This document shows, piece after piece, positions 1 through 25,490 of a stretch of DNA of 64,000 bases (the stretch's first letter is position 1; each line of letters starts with the position of its first letter). This DNA comes from Perca fluviatilis (Eukaryota > Chordata > Actinopteri > Perciformes > Percidae): the NCBI RefSeq assembly GCF_010015445.1, contig NC_053133.1, forward strand, positions 21,967,922-22,031,921, written 5' to 3'. The notes beneath the pieces are model-generated. The model searched no databases, was not told the origin of the DNA, and saw only the letters and a program-made list of their open reading frames with translations. The position numbers and the translations under genes were made by a program.

Positions 1-156
1 TTACATAATCTAGATCAGTGGTTTAAGATAAGTCTGAGGCGGGTCAAAAAACGATTACGGAAATAAGAAAGTAACAATGGATTACTTTAACACAACATTG
101 TATTAATTGATTTACTTTTTCTATATTGCCTTTTTCTTGTAAAATATTGGGTACAG

Positions 157-322
157 GCTCTTCAAGCCTCTGAAAGCCTCCTTCAAATACAACAATCTGA
201 GAACCAGAATGAAAATGTGGAAAGTAACACAGATAATCCGAAAATAGCTGTGATCATACGGGTTCAGTATGCAACACATGTCCGTTTTTCGGAATCAGAT
301 TCAGAAAAAGATTTATTGCCAG
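157..322 (+). other. Unassigned exon-like ORF, plus strand
   Basis: A 166-bp fully open segment lies between a good acceptor (GGGTACAG) and a strong donor (GTAAGT). It reads ALQASESLLQIQQSENQNEN and continues with DNPKIAVIIRVQYATHVRFS and DSEKDLLP. The composition is acidic and Asn/Gln-rich. I do not recognise the family. It lies opposite to the expected tnk2 introns, so it could belong to a nested plus-strand gene, to a transposon, or be chance. Confidence 0.35.
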
Positions 323-683
323 GTAAGTAGCACTCACTAGGAATTTGCGTTGGTTAATGGCGCAAACACAAAAACGTATTTAAACAATAATATGAAATAA
401 GCAAACAATAAACACAGAAACAAAATTACACATACATATAACTATTTAAGAAGAAATAAAAGAGGCTGTATGGCTTTAGTGCAGGATTTGCAAAAATTTT
501 GACAGATGTGCAAAAAAGTTCAGGATATATATTTCAGTTGATACAGTGTTTTTAGTTAAACATATAGAGGGAGGGAGGTCTGCATTTTTATTTTGTTATA
601 ACGGTTCAATAACGTCTTTTTTTCCCTGACTAGTGTCCATGAGCTGTTCATCATCATTTCCCTTTCTGTGGAGAAAACTTAAG

Positions 684-1057
684 TTAAAGGTGCTGTAGGT
701 AGGATTGCGAAGATCCAGGACTTAGCCAAAAAATTTGAACATTGACAACTTCTCAGTCCCCCCCCCCCTTTCCGCTAAAGCCCAAAATGGTCTCCTAAGC
801 CCCTCCCCCCACAAGGGAGAATGAATACGTGTGCATGAGCAGTGATTGACACGCAGTTAGACACGGCCCTGATTGGTGCATCTGAACAGGGAGCGGTGGA
901 TTTTTGCAAATCGCACTACAGACTGTAGGTGGTGCCAGAGGAGCCGGATTTCTTTTTTTAAATGACCTGCTTCATGTAGTTCTACTGGAACATAGGGTCA
1001 GTTTCAGCGAATATGACAGAAAGTTAGTTTTATAAGGCTTACCTACTGCACCTTTAA
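684..1057. mobile_element. TTAA-flanked MITE copy 1
   Basis: Starts TTAAAGGTGCTGTAGG and ends CCTACTGCACCTTTAA, so near-perfect terminal inverted repeats are flanked by TTAA. A shorter, reversed relative is at 57449-57691 and a longer one with the same outer 10 bp at 51352-52370. TTAA target sites are typical of piggyBac and Kolobok; no transposase is present. Confidence 0.8.
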
Positions 1058-1075
1058 TTATTGAGCGTTATTAAC

Positions 1076-12865
<11,790 letters not shown>

Positions 12866-12896
<31 letters not shown>

Positions 12897-12899
12897 ACA
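12866..12899. repeat. CA/TG microsatellite at tnk2 exon 1 acceptor
   Basis: Short CA repeat (TG on the tnk2 sense strand) ending 3-4 bp before the acceptor of the ATG exon. Confidence 0.95.
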
Positions 12900-14222
12900 C
12901 ATTCACTTTGTGTTACTACACGTGAGGATGCGTTGACAAATCCCCATAGGTGCAGTAGGATTCTGATTCAAACTGGGTTCTTAGTATATATTAAAAACAT
13001 AAAACTGTTCAGTTAGTGAGTGTGATGTTAATGGACACACTGTAATGTGCAGTGGGAATGGAGGAGCTATTCTCAACTATAAAATCAATATAAAAAAACA
13101 ACACTATTTTTACCCGCTAGATCCCCCATACAACCACAACTTCTTAGTTTTTAACACTTCCGTTTTTACATGGATTAAATATATAACATGTTATTTAGTG
13201 AGCTTTAGAGGTGCTGGTAGGCAGATTTTCATTTGGACAGAGCCATGCTAGCTGTTTCCCTCCCGTTTCCAGTCTTTATGCTAAGCTAAGCTAAGCTAAC
13301 CAACTGCAAGAGAGCAAATAAGCATTTGTTTTCTCCCAAAATGTGATACTTTGATATTTAAAGTATTAAAACTACCGCTTTATGATGATCCCTTGGCGCC
13401 CAAACTTTGTGTCAACTATTCTTTTACCACCCATCTGGATCACAACATGTCACATCATCTACGTAGAGCCAGTTTTAAGAGAAGAATGGGAAGAAGCCGT
13501 CATTGTGTTAGTGTTGTGTTATTACCACTTTTGAGGATTTTGTTTGTCTCTGCAAAAAAAAAAAATTCTTTCTTTGCTTGCCAATTACATTCAATTGGGA
13601 AAGCCACTTAGCATGTTTTATAACAGTTAATATCTTTCATCATGATGGAAAGATATCTGGAGGGAGGGGCTGGGGGGGGGGGGGGAGGTGGAACTGCTTT
13701 GATTATCTGTTGAAACTTTTTGATTATTGAGTTGAAACGCCCCCATCTCCCTCGTAAATTACACCTATGGTAACACTGTTCCGTGTATTCCGTTACTCCC
13801 CAAGCCTGGCACTAATGCTGCAGCAACACACATAACATGAGACTTATGTCAGTTAATCTGTTGCCCCAGTGCATGCTGGGAGGATTCCCAACGCACCAAC
13901 TTCATGTAACTGCAATAACTATATTAACACTGATCACGGTTTCAACTCTCTCCTCTTTTAGCTTTCAGCCCTAATTAAAAATATGAGTGTGCTTTTACTC
14001 AAGATAACTTCATTCAGGATTAACAAATCATGCTGCTCTCAAGAAGCAAATTAGATTAGATGGAGATAAACCAGATTATTTTAGCCGGATAACACCATGT
14101 TAGCCTGAAGTAGTTGAGCCACATCTGAAGAACAGGGCCCGGCAGGTTGGGGACCACTGGACTGAACGATTCAATTCAAATAAAATGGAGAGTGTGGTCT
14201 GTAGTTGCAGCCCAGCCATCAC

Positions 14223-14287
14223 CATCAATACACACAAGATCACACACAAGATCACACACAAGATCACACACAAGATCACACACAAGA

Positions 14288-14338
<51 letters not shown>
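14223..14338. repeat. 12-bp minisatellite running into CA/TG microsatellite
   Basis: Five units of the 12-mer AGATCACACACA grade into about 22 CA units. Confidence 0.96.
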
Positions 14339-14340
<2 letters not shown>

Positions 14341-14399
14341 TTTCAGAGAGAAAAGAAGAATCACTGCATGTCCATCCACAACTTCATATTTTACCATTT

Positions 14400-14945
14400 G
14401 TCCGTCGACACTCTCTCTGCTCCTTCCGTCTCTCTCCTCTTCGTCCTCATCCTCCCCCTCCTCCACTCCTCTGGTGTATGGGAGTCGCCGATACATATAG
14501 CTCTCCCCCATACTGTAGCAGCTCCTCTCGTCCTTCGCCTGGCCTCTCTCTCTCTCTCTCTTTCTCTTTTTTGTCTAGCTGCTATTCAGAGGAGGCGTTA
14601 GCTCTGCCGCCGTGCTCCGAGTCTAGTTTGCTAATCTCCTCTCGGCTCCATGACCTTCTCTGCTCAAATCGATAGGCGCATGCACACACACGTTCACAAA
14701 CACACCGAGAGGCGTTTGACGCCACTCTCTCCAGTCGTATGACCTAAAGCTATCTATACACTCTCTCCGTCTTCCCTCCCACCGTGTCTTTCTCTCCCCG
14801 CTGACTCACAGCTTTCCTGCAGCGTCGGACACCTCCATACTTCCCTTTCTCTCCATCTTTCCTTCTCTCTAGCTCTCCATCTCCTTCTGGCTCCGCAGCC
14901 GAGCCCACTGTCTGATGATAAATAATTCAGCGGCTCTAACAAGAG
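14400..14945 (-). promoter_or_regulatory. Possible tnk2 5' UTR exon and promoter region
   Basis: The ATG exon of tnk2 needs an upstream non-coding exon. This pyrimidine-rich, locally GC-rich stretch is the best candidate: on the minus strand AGGAAAGCT is followed by a consensus donor GTGAGT at 14809-14804. No transcript evidence is available. Confidence 0.3.
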
Positions 14946-16575
14946 GATGAGAGGGAGAGGGAGACAATGTAGATACAAAAAGGTGCACAGATGGATGGGT
15001 AAATGGATGAATGGCCAGGCCAAAGAGAAATAAAAGGAGACAGATCCCAGCATGCAGTTTGAGAGATGCAGACATGCAGATGGTACAGCAGTCATGCTTT
15101 ACATCTATCCAAATGAGCACAACATTTAACGGAAAATGGAAATATAGGACTTGGTAAATTTAAAATATCAGCTTTGGAAGCTTCAAACTGATTTCCGGAC
15201 GATTTTTAAAGAAGTGGTTTCATTCAGTTTTATATCATTGTAAATTGAGTATTTTGGGGGTTTGACAAAACAAGCAATATTAAGACATAACTTTGATAAC
15301 TGGAGAATGAGGATGCCATTTTCTGCCCTCTTTTAGAATAAAAAATGAATGAATTAATTGAAAGAAATAACAGATGGGTGAATAATAAAACAATAATTAT
15401 TAATCAATTAGTTTTAACCCTAGATCCATTCTTTAAGACCCTCAAAGAAATAAAGTCAGTTGCTGGGTTTAAGCTTCTCAAATGTGAGGATTGATGCTTT
15501 TCTCAGTTTATGCTGTAAAATGTAAAGATATCTTTCTCCCCCCTAGCTAACGTTATACCTGCTGCCAACTGTAGTGTTAACTAGCATCCCGTGCGGCGAT
15601 GTTTCAGTTCCCTCTAACGTCCATTTTCGGAGCATCAGAGAAAAGCGCAGGCATTGAAGTGGCACCTAAGGCACCGAAATCCACATTGCTATTCGGTCCG
15701 GTAGATAACGGTCGTTAAGGCACCGGTGCCGTATTAGCACCGGGTCTCGGAACCCCCTCCCCCGCCCCAAAATAAAAAACTCTTTGGATCTACACGATTC
15801 ATGTGGATGACATTTTCCCATTCAAAACGGCGATTTTCGCCAAAAAGCGAAAAGTTTGCAGGTATGTTAATCAGAATGATCATTAAAAAAATTAAACCAT
15901 ACTGAAAATAATTATTAGTGGCAGCCCTTTATTTAGCCATGCTAAGAACTGCTAGGTGTGTCAGTTGGTCCGGACTGGAATACTGTATCTCAGCATCTAG
16001 AGTATAAGATGGATTGCTATGACGAAGTTATCATTGATGAAACTGAGGTCAGTCTCATTTTTATGGGATTTCAGACATGAAGAGGAGTGTCAGGATTACA
16101 CACGCAATACACATGTTGGGCTTTTTAATATTCTTTTTCGACTAAATGTCTTCAAAATGTGAGTTTTTAGGCAAATAAAGGGATAGAAACATTTAGACCA
16201 TAATGTGCAGAGATGATATTTTCAGAAAATATTAAATGAATCAATACAATGTGAAATGTTGTGATTTCGAAAAATATATACTTTCACCTCTTTGGTTGGT
16301 GCCTTGGCAAACATTTCTAAGAAAGTTCAGACCCATGACATCAGTATTTCTGAAATCCAGGCTACGACCCTGAACATAAAGACCATGTTTGGGTGCTGAC
16401 TGCAACATCTGTAGTCGTCCACACAGCTGTAGTTTATTAGGAATATCTGTCTGCAGGCTCTTTCCCACGTGTCACATCTAAACTGACTAAATACTTCAAA
16501 ATCTCCTTTTCGTATTCTCTGTATCAACATCTTTTCTAGATTTAGAATGGATAATAGCTTTTACACCTACTACAA

Positions 16576-17162
16576 GTAGGGGTGGAAATCACCAGGGGCC
16601 CCACGATACGATATCATCGCAATACTCATGTCACGATACAATAGCATCGCAATACTCATGTCGCGATACAATATCATCACGATAATCATGTCACGATACG
16701 ATATCATCGCAATACTCATGTCGCGATACGATGTCATCACGGTACCCATGTCACAATACAATATCATTGCGATGCTCGTGTCATGATACGATATCATCGC
16801 GATACGATATCATCGCGATACGATATCATCGCGATACTCATGTCACGATACGGTATTTATTGCTTATTTATTATTAAACATGTTGCGATATTCTGCGATA
16901 TATTGCAATCATGACCTTTTTTCCAACTTTAAATTATGTCCACAAAGCAAAACTTTGTCAACATAAAAACAATTTGTCTCTGGTTTGTTCATCTCACTTC
17001 AATTTTCCATCTAGTGGACTGAAGAAGCAATTGATCTTATTATTCTAGTACCAAAAGGTTAAAATCTCATGTGCAATTTATATAATAAAAGATCGATCTT
17101 TGGCGTCCGTGTATCGATACAGTATTGCCACGGAAAATATCGCGATACTATTCTGCATCGAC
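16576..17162. mobile_element. hAT-like element with internal 30-bp minisatellite, right end degraded
   Basis: Left end AGGGGTGGAAATCACCAGG; right part retains AAAGATCGATCTTTGG and GTATCGATACAGTATTGCC, blocks of a known dispersed fish element. The internal part has expanded into CGATA-rich repeats. Confidence 0.6.
16602..16850. repeat. 30-bp CGATAC minisatellite
   Basis: Units of the form CACGATACGATATCATCGCA followed by ATACTCATGT repeat about seven times with substitutions; in the last part the 15-bp core GATACGATATCATCGC is amplified alone. Confidence 0.9.
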
Positions 17163-19463
17163 TACATATTTTTTTCCATTGTTTAATTACACAGGTGGTT
17201 GCCGATTACCAAAGCACATATTTAACACCAAGATACCCTTTCACAGACATATTACAGCATTAATTCAGCTCTTGTCAGTATGTTTGGTAAAAGGTTATCC
17301 TCTCTTGGCAAATATTAAATCAATTTTGCCTGATCCTGTGAGCTAAATTCAAAATAAAATTTCAGAACTGATATGAATGTGACTCTGATGAAAATTCAAG
17401 ATGTGAGGGTGAGGCGTTTGCTTTTAGCTTCTGCTGAGCATTTAGAAACAAGAGAAAAAGACAAAAGATACCACAGATAATGTAATAGTGTAGATTGAGA
17501 ACGACAAATGTGAGATACTGAGCTGTCACCGTTGGCAACATTTGGCGGCAAAGACAGGCTAACCAGTGCGTACAACACATGCCTGTACATTTCACATGTG
17601 GTTATGTATACTGTACTGTGTGCATCTGTGGCCTAAATGAGCACAAATTCAGAGCTTTCATCTCTCTGTGTGAACTCATTTTTTAATCGAGGGAGATGCT
17701 CTAAATATAGGGAAGCTAAATTTGGCTTAGGTTCACTGGCTGTCATCTCAGCATCAGACACGAGAGATTCAGTCAGATACACGGATGTTGCCCTGTATGA
17801 TGGGGACTTTATTTGAATCAAAATCTCAATATGGACTAGTGCAATATTCAATATTTGTTAAAGGCAAAATATGTGTCAAACCATTCTGAATTAAGTATTA
17901 TGTTGCTGCAGAGACACCCCAGCCTACACACAGTATCCTACAATAGTACAGATCCTCACAAAAATCACACTATAATCATTACTTTTTTTATTTAATTTTT
18001 CAATGAAAATGAGAGTAATGACACAAAAATGATAATTCCCTCCAATATCGTGAATCATATAGCAATAGCAATATCAGTCAAAATAGTCGCAATGAGATAT
18101 TTTCCTCATATCGTGCAGCCCTAATTGATTTACTGTGCGTCTGTATTCTTGGTTTTCCTTGATTCCCTTTCCACTTGCTCTGACCACTGACTAATTACAG
18201 TAACCAGTATTTGCAGTTTTCAGAGCACCGTTGCTTGAATCTGGAACATTTACAGCTGAATTAGAACAGATATCTTCTTACTGGCCTATAGGTAAGGTAG
18301 CCATCCACAGATACAGTTAAGCTTCAGGATTCACTGTTCCACATTTTAACATTAAAACATGATGTATAAATATATGAATATGTCAACATTTATTTTAATA
18401 GATGAGTATTGTATGCGCCATAAAAAAAAAGGTATGTGTAAAAGCTTTAGGCCGCCCTACAACTTACTGTAGGCCCAGTTTAATATGCAACTCAATTTTA
18501 TTCTATATAGTAAGGGGTCCGTGCTCCGTCTCTTTTCAGCTGAGGGGTCCTTGGCCCAAAAATGTTGAAGACCCCTGAATTAGAGTATAGAGGCAGAGAA
18601 TAATATGGAGAGGGAACATTCACCAGCAGCCAACATGCTGATGAATTAGACTGGGGACATAAAACGCGTAATTAAAAATTAATTAAAAAACCTAAAACCT
18701 AAAAAAAGACTTTATTAATCCCAGACTGGGGAAATTCCTAAGGTATTCAATTTACAGTTACACTGTATATGACCAAGGAAAAAAGCAAAGTCACATTTGA
18801 GAAGCTGGAAACAAATAAAGTTTGGCATTCTTGCTTAGGAAATTACTGAAAAGATTAATAGATTATCAAGATAATGGTTGATTCATTTCCATCAATTGAC
18901 TAATCGTTGCGTCTCTAATGTTCACACAAAATAGCAGTCACTAAAAGAACAATACTCCCATATAAAATACACAACAAGAAAAAGAAGTATATAGTTGTAT
19001 GCATTCTTCGGCCAGTAGTGATATATTGCTGTATTTATAACATAGAGAAGGAGAACTTTCTTAGCAAAACATACAAGTTTGAAATGCCAAAATGTAAAGT
19101 TCATCTTCAGTTCCTTTTTTTTGTAAAGATATTTAGTTCATAGATTTCTCTTTATAAGAAAATTTCCAGATTGCTGGTAAAACAAAGAAAGAAAATGTGT
19201 GAGGAAGTTTCGGAGCTCAATTTTGTGGCTGTTAAAATGTTTCTTTCTTGCTCTTAGTGCAGAAAAAGCCAGTACAGGCAGGCAGCCTTCTCTGCAATAA
19301 TCTCATACATTTTGTGTATTAAACTGGTCTCACCCTGCAGAAGTCTTTTGATGGATCAGGAGTTTAAAACTGCAGTCAGGAGTGACTGGGGTCACTGCAG
19401 GTCACCTGGAGGAGGCCATGGCTGGAGAGACCCCACGTCTGCGCGTGCACGCACACGAGCGCG

Positions 19464-19469
19464 CACACA

Positions 19470-19520
<51 letters not shown>
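19464..19520. repeat. CA/TG microsatellite
   Basis: About 28 CA units preceded by a GCGCAC-rich run. Confidence 0.95.
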
Positions 19521-19523
<3 letters not shown>

Positions 19524-21041
19524 AAAGAGAGCCAGAATTTACTTCTAGGAAATATAGAATCTAGAAGTAGTTAAATGAGATAAACGGACATGGAGGCTTA
19601 AGAGCCCAAACTTAATTGTTTTCACTTAAATTACGAATTCACCCAACGTAAACTAAAAGATCCATGCTCTCTGTAAACAGCAGAGTAATTCACAGCCATA
19701 ACAGATTAAAAAACAAGTGGTCAAGTCTCAATTGCTTGACAAGTTATGTCAAATCAGTGTATTCAACTAAACTGCAGGTCTGAATGCTGACCATAAAGGC
19801 GACACAAATATTTTTTTTCTTTTGAGTCGGTGTTTTAAGACCTAATGCGGCTATGCAGAGCCTGCACACGAAAATCTCTTATTTCATTTTTATTTGATTG
19901 TTTCTGCTTATATATCTGAATTCAAATTTAAAAAAAAGTCTTGAGGAGGGGATGTCTAAACTATGTCAAGTCTCTGAGCAGGCAGCTCCAAGTTAAGTCT
20001 CAATCAGGGTCTGTAGCTACAACCTAGAGCACTGAAGTCATGTGCTCTGTAACTTTCCTAGAAATTTTAGGTTTTAGCAATCACTTTGCAGTCTTTTCAA
20101 GGTTTTGAGAATACTCAAAACTAATTTCTTTCCTGGTCGTGTGCAAAAGACTAGAAACTAAATTTAAACCTTTCAGATCTTAATGTCAGATCTTAAATAA
20201 AAAAATTTAATTTAATTGACTGAAAAAAATATAATTAAATCATTTTACATTATTATTATATATTTTTTTAAAGGTGTCTAGTTTAAATCTTCTGGGGGTG
20301 GAGATGGGACTCTGACATTTCTTAAATTGTGGCTGTAGTCTGATATTAAAATCATTCTGGTTATGAATCTGATTCCAGGTCAGCTCTGGGTGACCTCTCA
20401 CTGAGACAAATACATCATTTTTTTATATTTAAAAAAAAATATATATAGTAAATCTCAGTACATAGCAATAATGGAGAGAAGGTGGTCTATTAATCTCTAT
20501 TGAATAGAGCAGAATAGATTGTAATTGATCAGGCTGCTGCTTCAATCTGCTAAAGCTGATAAGCCTTAGTCACGTTAAGTGTCCACCTGCCTGTCTGTCA
20601 GTAAACATCTCTCCATTAGGCTACGGTTTCACTCCTGAACATGATAACTGTCTCTCATTTAATGTAATGTATTGTTTTGGTGCAACATGTCGCATCTTCC
20701 ACATCGAGAGAGCAACAAGCTATCAAAAGAAAAAGGGAAAAACAACCCCGGGGCATACCAACCTGTGAAGACGGGCTTTGCGGGAGACCAGTCCCCCTTC
20801 CTCCGGTCAGTCCTCGCTCAGTCCGTCGCTCTCCGCTGCTGCAGCCCGGCGGTAAGCCGGCACTTATTTATCGGGGAATCAGTTAAATTCAGCGTATCCG
20901 TTATCGGTTATCTCAGTCTCTCTCCTCCGTTAATTCCCCTAATTCCGGGGACGCTCCTCAAAAAGCCTGTCGAGATTTATGAGCGTCACTGTGCGTAACA
21001 ACTCACAGATAGATCAAAGAGGCGGCTGGCCCGAAAACGAT

Positions 21042-21245
21042 ATTACGAATTCTACTATGGCCAAGAAGAAGACCCGCCTTTCAATAGCATTTATTGGCGG
21101 CGTCCATGAGGAAAAACTTCAGATCCTATCTCCGACCAATCGGCTATCCTAACCTTAACCACTCGAGGTGAAATGCCTAACCCCAACCAATCGAGCTGCT
21201 TCGTAGGGCGGGTCTTGGCGTGGCCATAGTGGGATTTTAATTTCG
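21042..21245. mobile_element. Long-TIR MITE (CTATGGCCA...TGGCCATAG), copy in block A
   Basis: Ends ATTACGAATTCTACTATGGC and GGCCATAGTGGGATT are inverted. Related copies: 23404-23630 in block B, and 37669-37890 in a tfrc intron where both ends keep GGCCACGCCAAGACC. Confidence 0.7.
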
Positions 21246-21457
21246 TGGCCCGAAATCTTTTATATATGTCAATGCCCGAAATCACCAAAATAATTGCACT
21301 TCCTGTTTGATGATTGATGTGAGGAGTTAGTAAAAGAGGTTTAAAGTAATAAGGTGTGGTTTTAATTTTTTCTTCTATTAATCTTATTTTGTTTTTTTAA
21401 TTTTTATAAATTTTTTTTTCATGAATTTATTTGTGTTTTTTTTGTTTTTTCTTTTTG

Positions 21458-21569
<112 letters not shown>

Positions 21570-23403
21570 TTACTGTTATTATTATGTGTTGTGGCTATTA
21601 TTAGTAGTGCAGGCAAACACATTAAACTGCACAGTGGAGACGATAAGGTTTTTGATATTCTAGATTTAGTGCAGCAGGTGACTGAGCCCAGTATTTGTGG
21701 ACTAAAGTAAAACTACAATTTCTGGTGGAAAAATTGGAAACATAATCACAAATCTCAGATCTGTTGGAATCGCTGGGAGCAAATTGTGCTTTTAATCTGA
21801 AAAGCGTCACTGGAAGCATACAAATATGTTGCTTAAATGAAGAACGGCACTCTCATTAACTGCCACTGTTGAAATATTTGGCTAAAGATGCTGGCTCAAA
21901 GCACTATTTCATTAGCTTCCCCATTCCCTGAGCATTAAAAATAAAAAAAATAAAAAATAAGGAACAATGCAAACTCTTGATTCGGCCCTTGACATTCGGC
22001 ACCCCCAAAATACAAACAATGGAACTTAGACAAGAATAAATAAGTGTTCTCTGCTATGATTCTCTGTTATTTACCATGACAGAAACAGACATAGATTTAC
22101 TGGATGCTAAGCCAAAAGGGTTTATTACACTTTTCTGCTAAACATTGAGATCACAAAAACATGATTTCATGAACAGGTTTTGAAACACTGCAGTACACAC
22201 AGTGGGCGGAAAAGCCATTTCCCAACCACCCAACTTGCCCCCCTCGGGATAAAGTAACCTTATTTTAAACTCTTGTTAACAAATCTAGGAAAGTCAAAAC
22301 AGGCCATAACAATAGCAAGCTCAACAGAAGTGACACCAGAAAACAAACAAAAGTATCCAAACACGTAATAACCTAAATTATGAAATGGTAACGTTCTGTT
22401 TGCTCTTGAGGGTATGTTAAAACAAAGTGGATTTTAAATGTAGTTACACTGGTTAAATAGGGCTAACTGACTAATAATGTTCTTTAAACAAGTTTACCTT
22501 TCTGTACTTACAATTGTATACAGGTTCAATAAGTTGCAATTACAGTTACCTTTGTTGAATATTTATCTATGGTCTCATATTTTTACTGCCGTTTTATGTT
22601 CCTCCTAATGCTAAGGCCTGCCAATATTCTAGGAAAACCACTGATTTTACTTGTATAAGAAGAAAAATGATTAAACAAAAATATAGTTTAGTATCTAAAC
22701 CTAACTTATTTGAAAATCATTCTGGTTATGAATCTGATTCCAGGTCAGCTCTGGGTGACCTCTCACTGAGACAAATACATCATTTTTTTATATTTAAAAA
22801 AAAATATATATAGTAAATCTCAGTACATAGCAATAATGGAGAGAAGGTGGTCTATTAATCTCTATTGAATAGAGCAGAATAGATTGTAATTGATCAGGCT
22901 GCTGCTTCAATCTGCTAAAGCTGATAAGCCTTAGTCACGTTAAGTGTCCACCTGCCTGTCTGTCAGTAAACATCTCTCCATTAGGCTACGGTTTCACTCC
23001 TGAACATGATAACTGTCTCTCATTTAATGTAATGTATTGTTTTGGTGCAACATGTCGCATCTTCCACATCGAGAGAGCAACAAGCTATCAAAAGAAAAAA
23101 GGGAAAAACAACCCCGGGCATACCAACCTGTGAAGACGGGCTTTGCGGGAGACCAGTCCCCCTTCCTCCGGTCAGTCCTCGCTCAGTCCGTCGCTCTCCG
23201 CTGCTGCAGCCCGGCGGTAAGCCGCGCTATTTATCGGGGAATCAGTTAAATTCAGCGTATCCGTTATCGGTTATCTCAGTCTCTCTCCTCCGTTAATTCC
23301 CTAATTCCGGGGACGCTCCTCAAAAAGCCTGTCGAGATTTATGAGCGTCACTGTGCGTAACAACTCACAGATAGATCAAAGAGGCGGCTGGCCCGAAAAC
23401 GAT

Positions 23404-23630
23404 ATTACGAATTCTACTATGGCCAAGAAAGACCCGCCTTTCAATAGCATTTATTGGCCAGGCGTCCATGAGGATGTAAGGTAACGTAAGACCATTTGTT
23501 CAGGTCCTATCTCCTGACCAATCGGCTATCCTAACCTTAACCACTCGAGGTGAAATGCCTAACCCCAACCAATCGAGCTGCTTCGTAGGGCGGGTCTTGG
23601 CGTGGCCATAGTGGGATTTTAATTTCGTGG
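23404..23630. mobile_element. Long-TIR MITE, copy in block B
   Basis: Same element as 21042-21245; it retains GGCCAGGCGTCCATGAGGAT where copy A has a shorter sequence, so it is the more complete of the two. Confidence 0.7.
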
Positions 23631-25235
23631 CCCGAAATCTTTTATATATGTCAATGCCCGAAATCACCAAAATAATTGCACTTCCTGTTTGGATGTTCAG
23701 GCTTCGAAATAAAAGCCGAAGGTTTAAAGTAATAAGTGTAATTTTAAATTATTATTTCCAAATGTAATAATTATAATACACATGTTGCACTTTTATTTTT
23801 TGTATTGAATACAATTTAATTCAAATTGTGCAATAAATAACTTAAAAACTAGTGTACTGTCTAATATTTATGTAGTAGCTGCAAACACATTAAACTGCAC
23901 AGTGGAGACGCATAAGGTTTTTGATATTCTAGATTTAGTGCAGCAGGTGACTGAGCCCAGTATTTGTGGACTAAAGTAAAACTACAATTTCTGGTGGAAA
24001 AATTGGAAACATAATCACAAATCTCAGATCTGTTGGAATCGCTGGGAGCAAATTGTGCTTTTAATCTGAAAAGCGTCACTGGAAGCATACAAATATGTTG
24101 CTTAAATGAAGAACGGCACTCTCATTAACTGCCACTGTTGAAATATTTGGCTAAAGATGCTGGCTAAAGCACTATTTCATTAGCTTCCCCATTCCCTGAG
24201 CATTAAAAATAAAAAAAAATAAAAAAAATAAGGAACAATGCAAACTCTTGATTCGGCCCTTGACATTCGCTGCAACCCAAAATACAAACAATGGAACTTA
24301 GACAAGAATAAATAAGTGTTCTCTGCTATGATTCTCTGTTATTTACCATGACAGAAACAGACATAGATTTACTGGATGCTAAGCCAAAAGGGTTTATTAC
24401 ACTTTTCTGCTAAACATTGAGATCACAAAAACATGATTTCATGAACAGGTTTTGAAACACTGCAGTACACACAGTGGGCGGAAAAGCCATTTCCCAACCA
24501 CCCAACTTGCCCCCCTCGGGATAAAGTAACCTTATTTTAAACTCTTGTTAACAAATCTAGGAAAGTCAAAACAGGCCATAACAATAGCAAGCTCAACAGA
24601 AGTGACACCAGAAAACAAACAAAAGTATCCAAACACGTAATAACCTAAATTATGAAATGGTAACGTTCTGTTTGCTCTTGAGGGTATGTTAAAACAAAGT
24701 GGATTTTAAATGTAGTTACACTGGTTAAATAGGGCTAACTGACTAATAATGTTCTTTAAACAAGTTTACCTTTCTGTACTTACAATTGTATACAGGTTCA
24801 ATAAGTTGCAATTACAGTTACCTTTGTTGAATATTTATCTATGGTCTCATATTTTTACTGCCGTTTTATGTTCCTCCTAATGCTAAGGCCTGCCAATATT
24901 CTAGGAAAACCACTGATTTTACTTGTATAAGAAGAAAAATGATTAAACAAAAATATAGTTTAGTATCTAAACCTAACTTATTTGAAAAGTTCGTAATATG
25001 GTCCAAGTCTGTTGAGCTACACCTTATCAAAAGCAATACAGTACCATGCATTGAAGAGGAAATAGGTCATTGAAACGCATGCAAAGAGAGTTATAGCTTG
25101 TGAATTGAATTTATATGTAGGTGCAACATCTATTGTGTCTTTAAAGTCACTAACACAGAGAAAACAAAGAGGATTGGAGGTAAGAATGCCTACAGAATCT
25201 ACAGAGAAGTTTGTTTCTAACTGAATAGAATTCAT

Positions 25236-25241
25236 TTTAAT
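25236..25241 (-). terminator. Possible tfrc polyadenylation signal (ATTAAA)
   Basis: Minus-strand ATTAAA about 175 bp beyond the last IRE. No AATAAA is seen between 25000 and 25416 on this strand, so this is the nearest candidate for the end of the mRNA. Confidence 0.3.
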
Positions 25242-25415
25242 ATTCTTCCGTGTGTGTTTGTATGGAGTTGCTTGATTAGATGGAAAAATCGGTAAATCGA
25301 AAAAAAATAAAATAAAATGCTGCAGGAAAATCATAGCCTGGTACACAAAAGTGAGCAAAAATGGAGAAGTGCACACAGATAATAAAATAAAAGAAGACAA
25401 AACAAATATGTATAA

Positions 25416-25444
25416 AACTCTGGGAAACACTGTTCCCGATAAGT
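25416..25444 (-). promoter_or_regulatory. Iron-responsive element 6 of tfrc 3' UTR
   Basis: Bulged C, perfect upper stem GGGAA/UUCCC, loop CAGUGU; the lower stem is weak with an A-G mismatch, so affinity may be lower. Confidence 0.8.
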
Positions 25445-25462
25445 CGTTCCACCCTTCAGTGA

Positions 25463-25490
25463 AATATGAGAGACACTGCTCCCGATAAAT
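25463..25490 (-). promoter_or_regulatory. Iron-responsive element 5 of tfrc 3' UTR
   Basis: Bulged C, upper stem GGGAG/CUCUC (one G-U), loop CAGUGU; lower stem AUUUAU/AUAUUU has U-U mismatches. Confidence 0.85.

Larger units (their letters stand above)
14946..20347. other. Gene-free stretch between tnk2 and the duplicated block
   Basis: No coding exon seen. It contains hAT-like fragments (GGTGCCGTATTAGCACCGG near 15730; a GTGCAGCCCTA end at 18113-18123; a GACCCCTGAATTAG end near 18572), a 30-bp minisatellite (16602-16850) and a CA tract (19464-19520). Confidence 0.6.

Noticed and set aside
16570..16797. Minus-strand frame with a ten-residue repeat (SYRDMSIAMI type)
   Set aside because: The 30-bp minisatellite has a length divisible by three, which keeps any frame open by chance.
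20672..20998. 108-residue frame, repeated at 23037 with changes
   Set aside because: Small indels between the two duplicated copies break the frame, so it is not under coding constraint.
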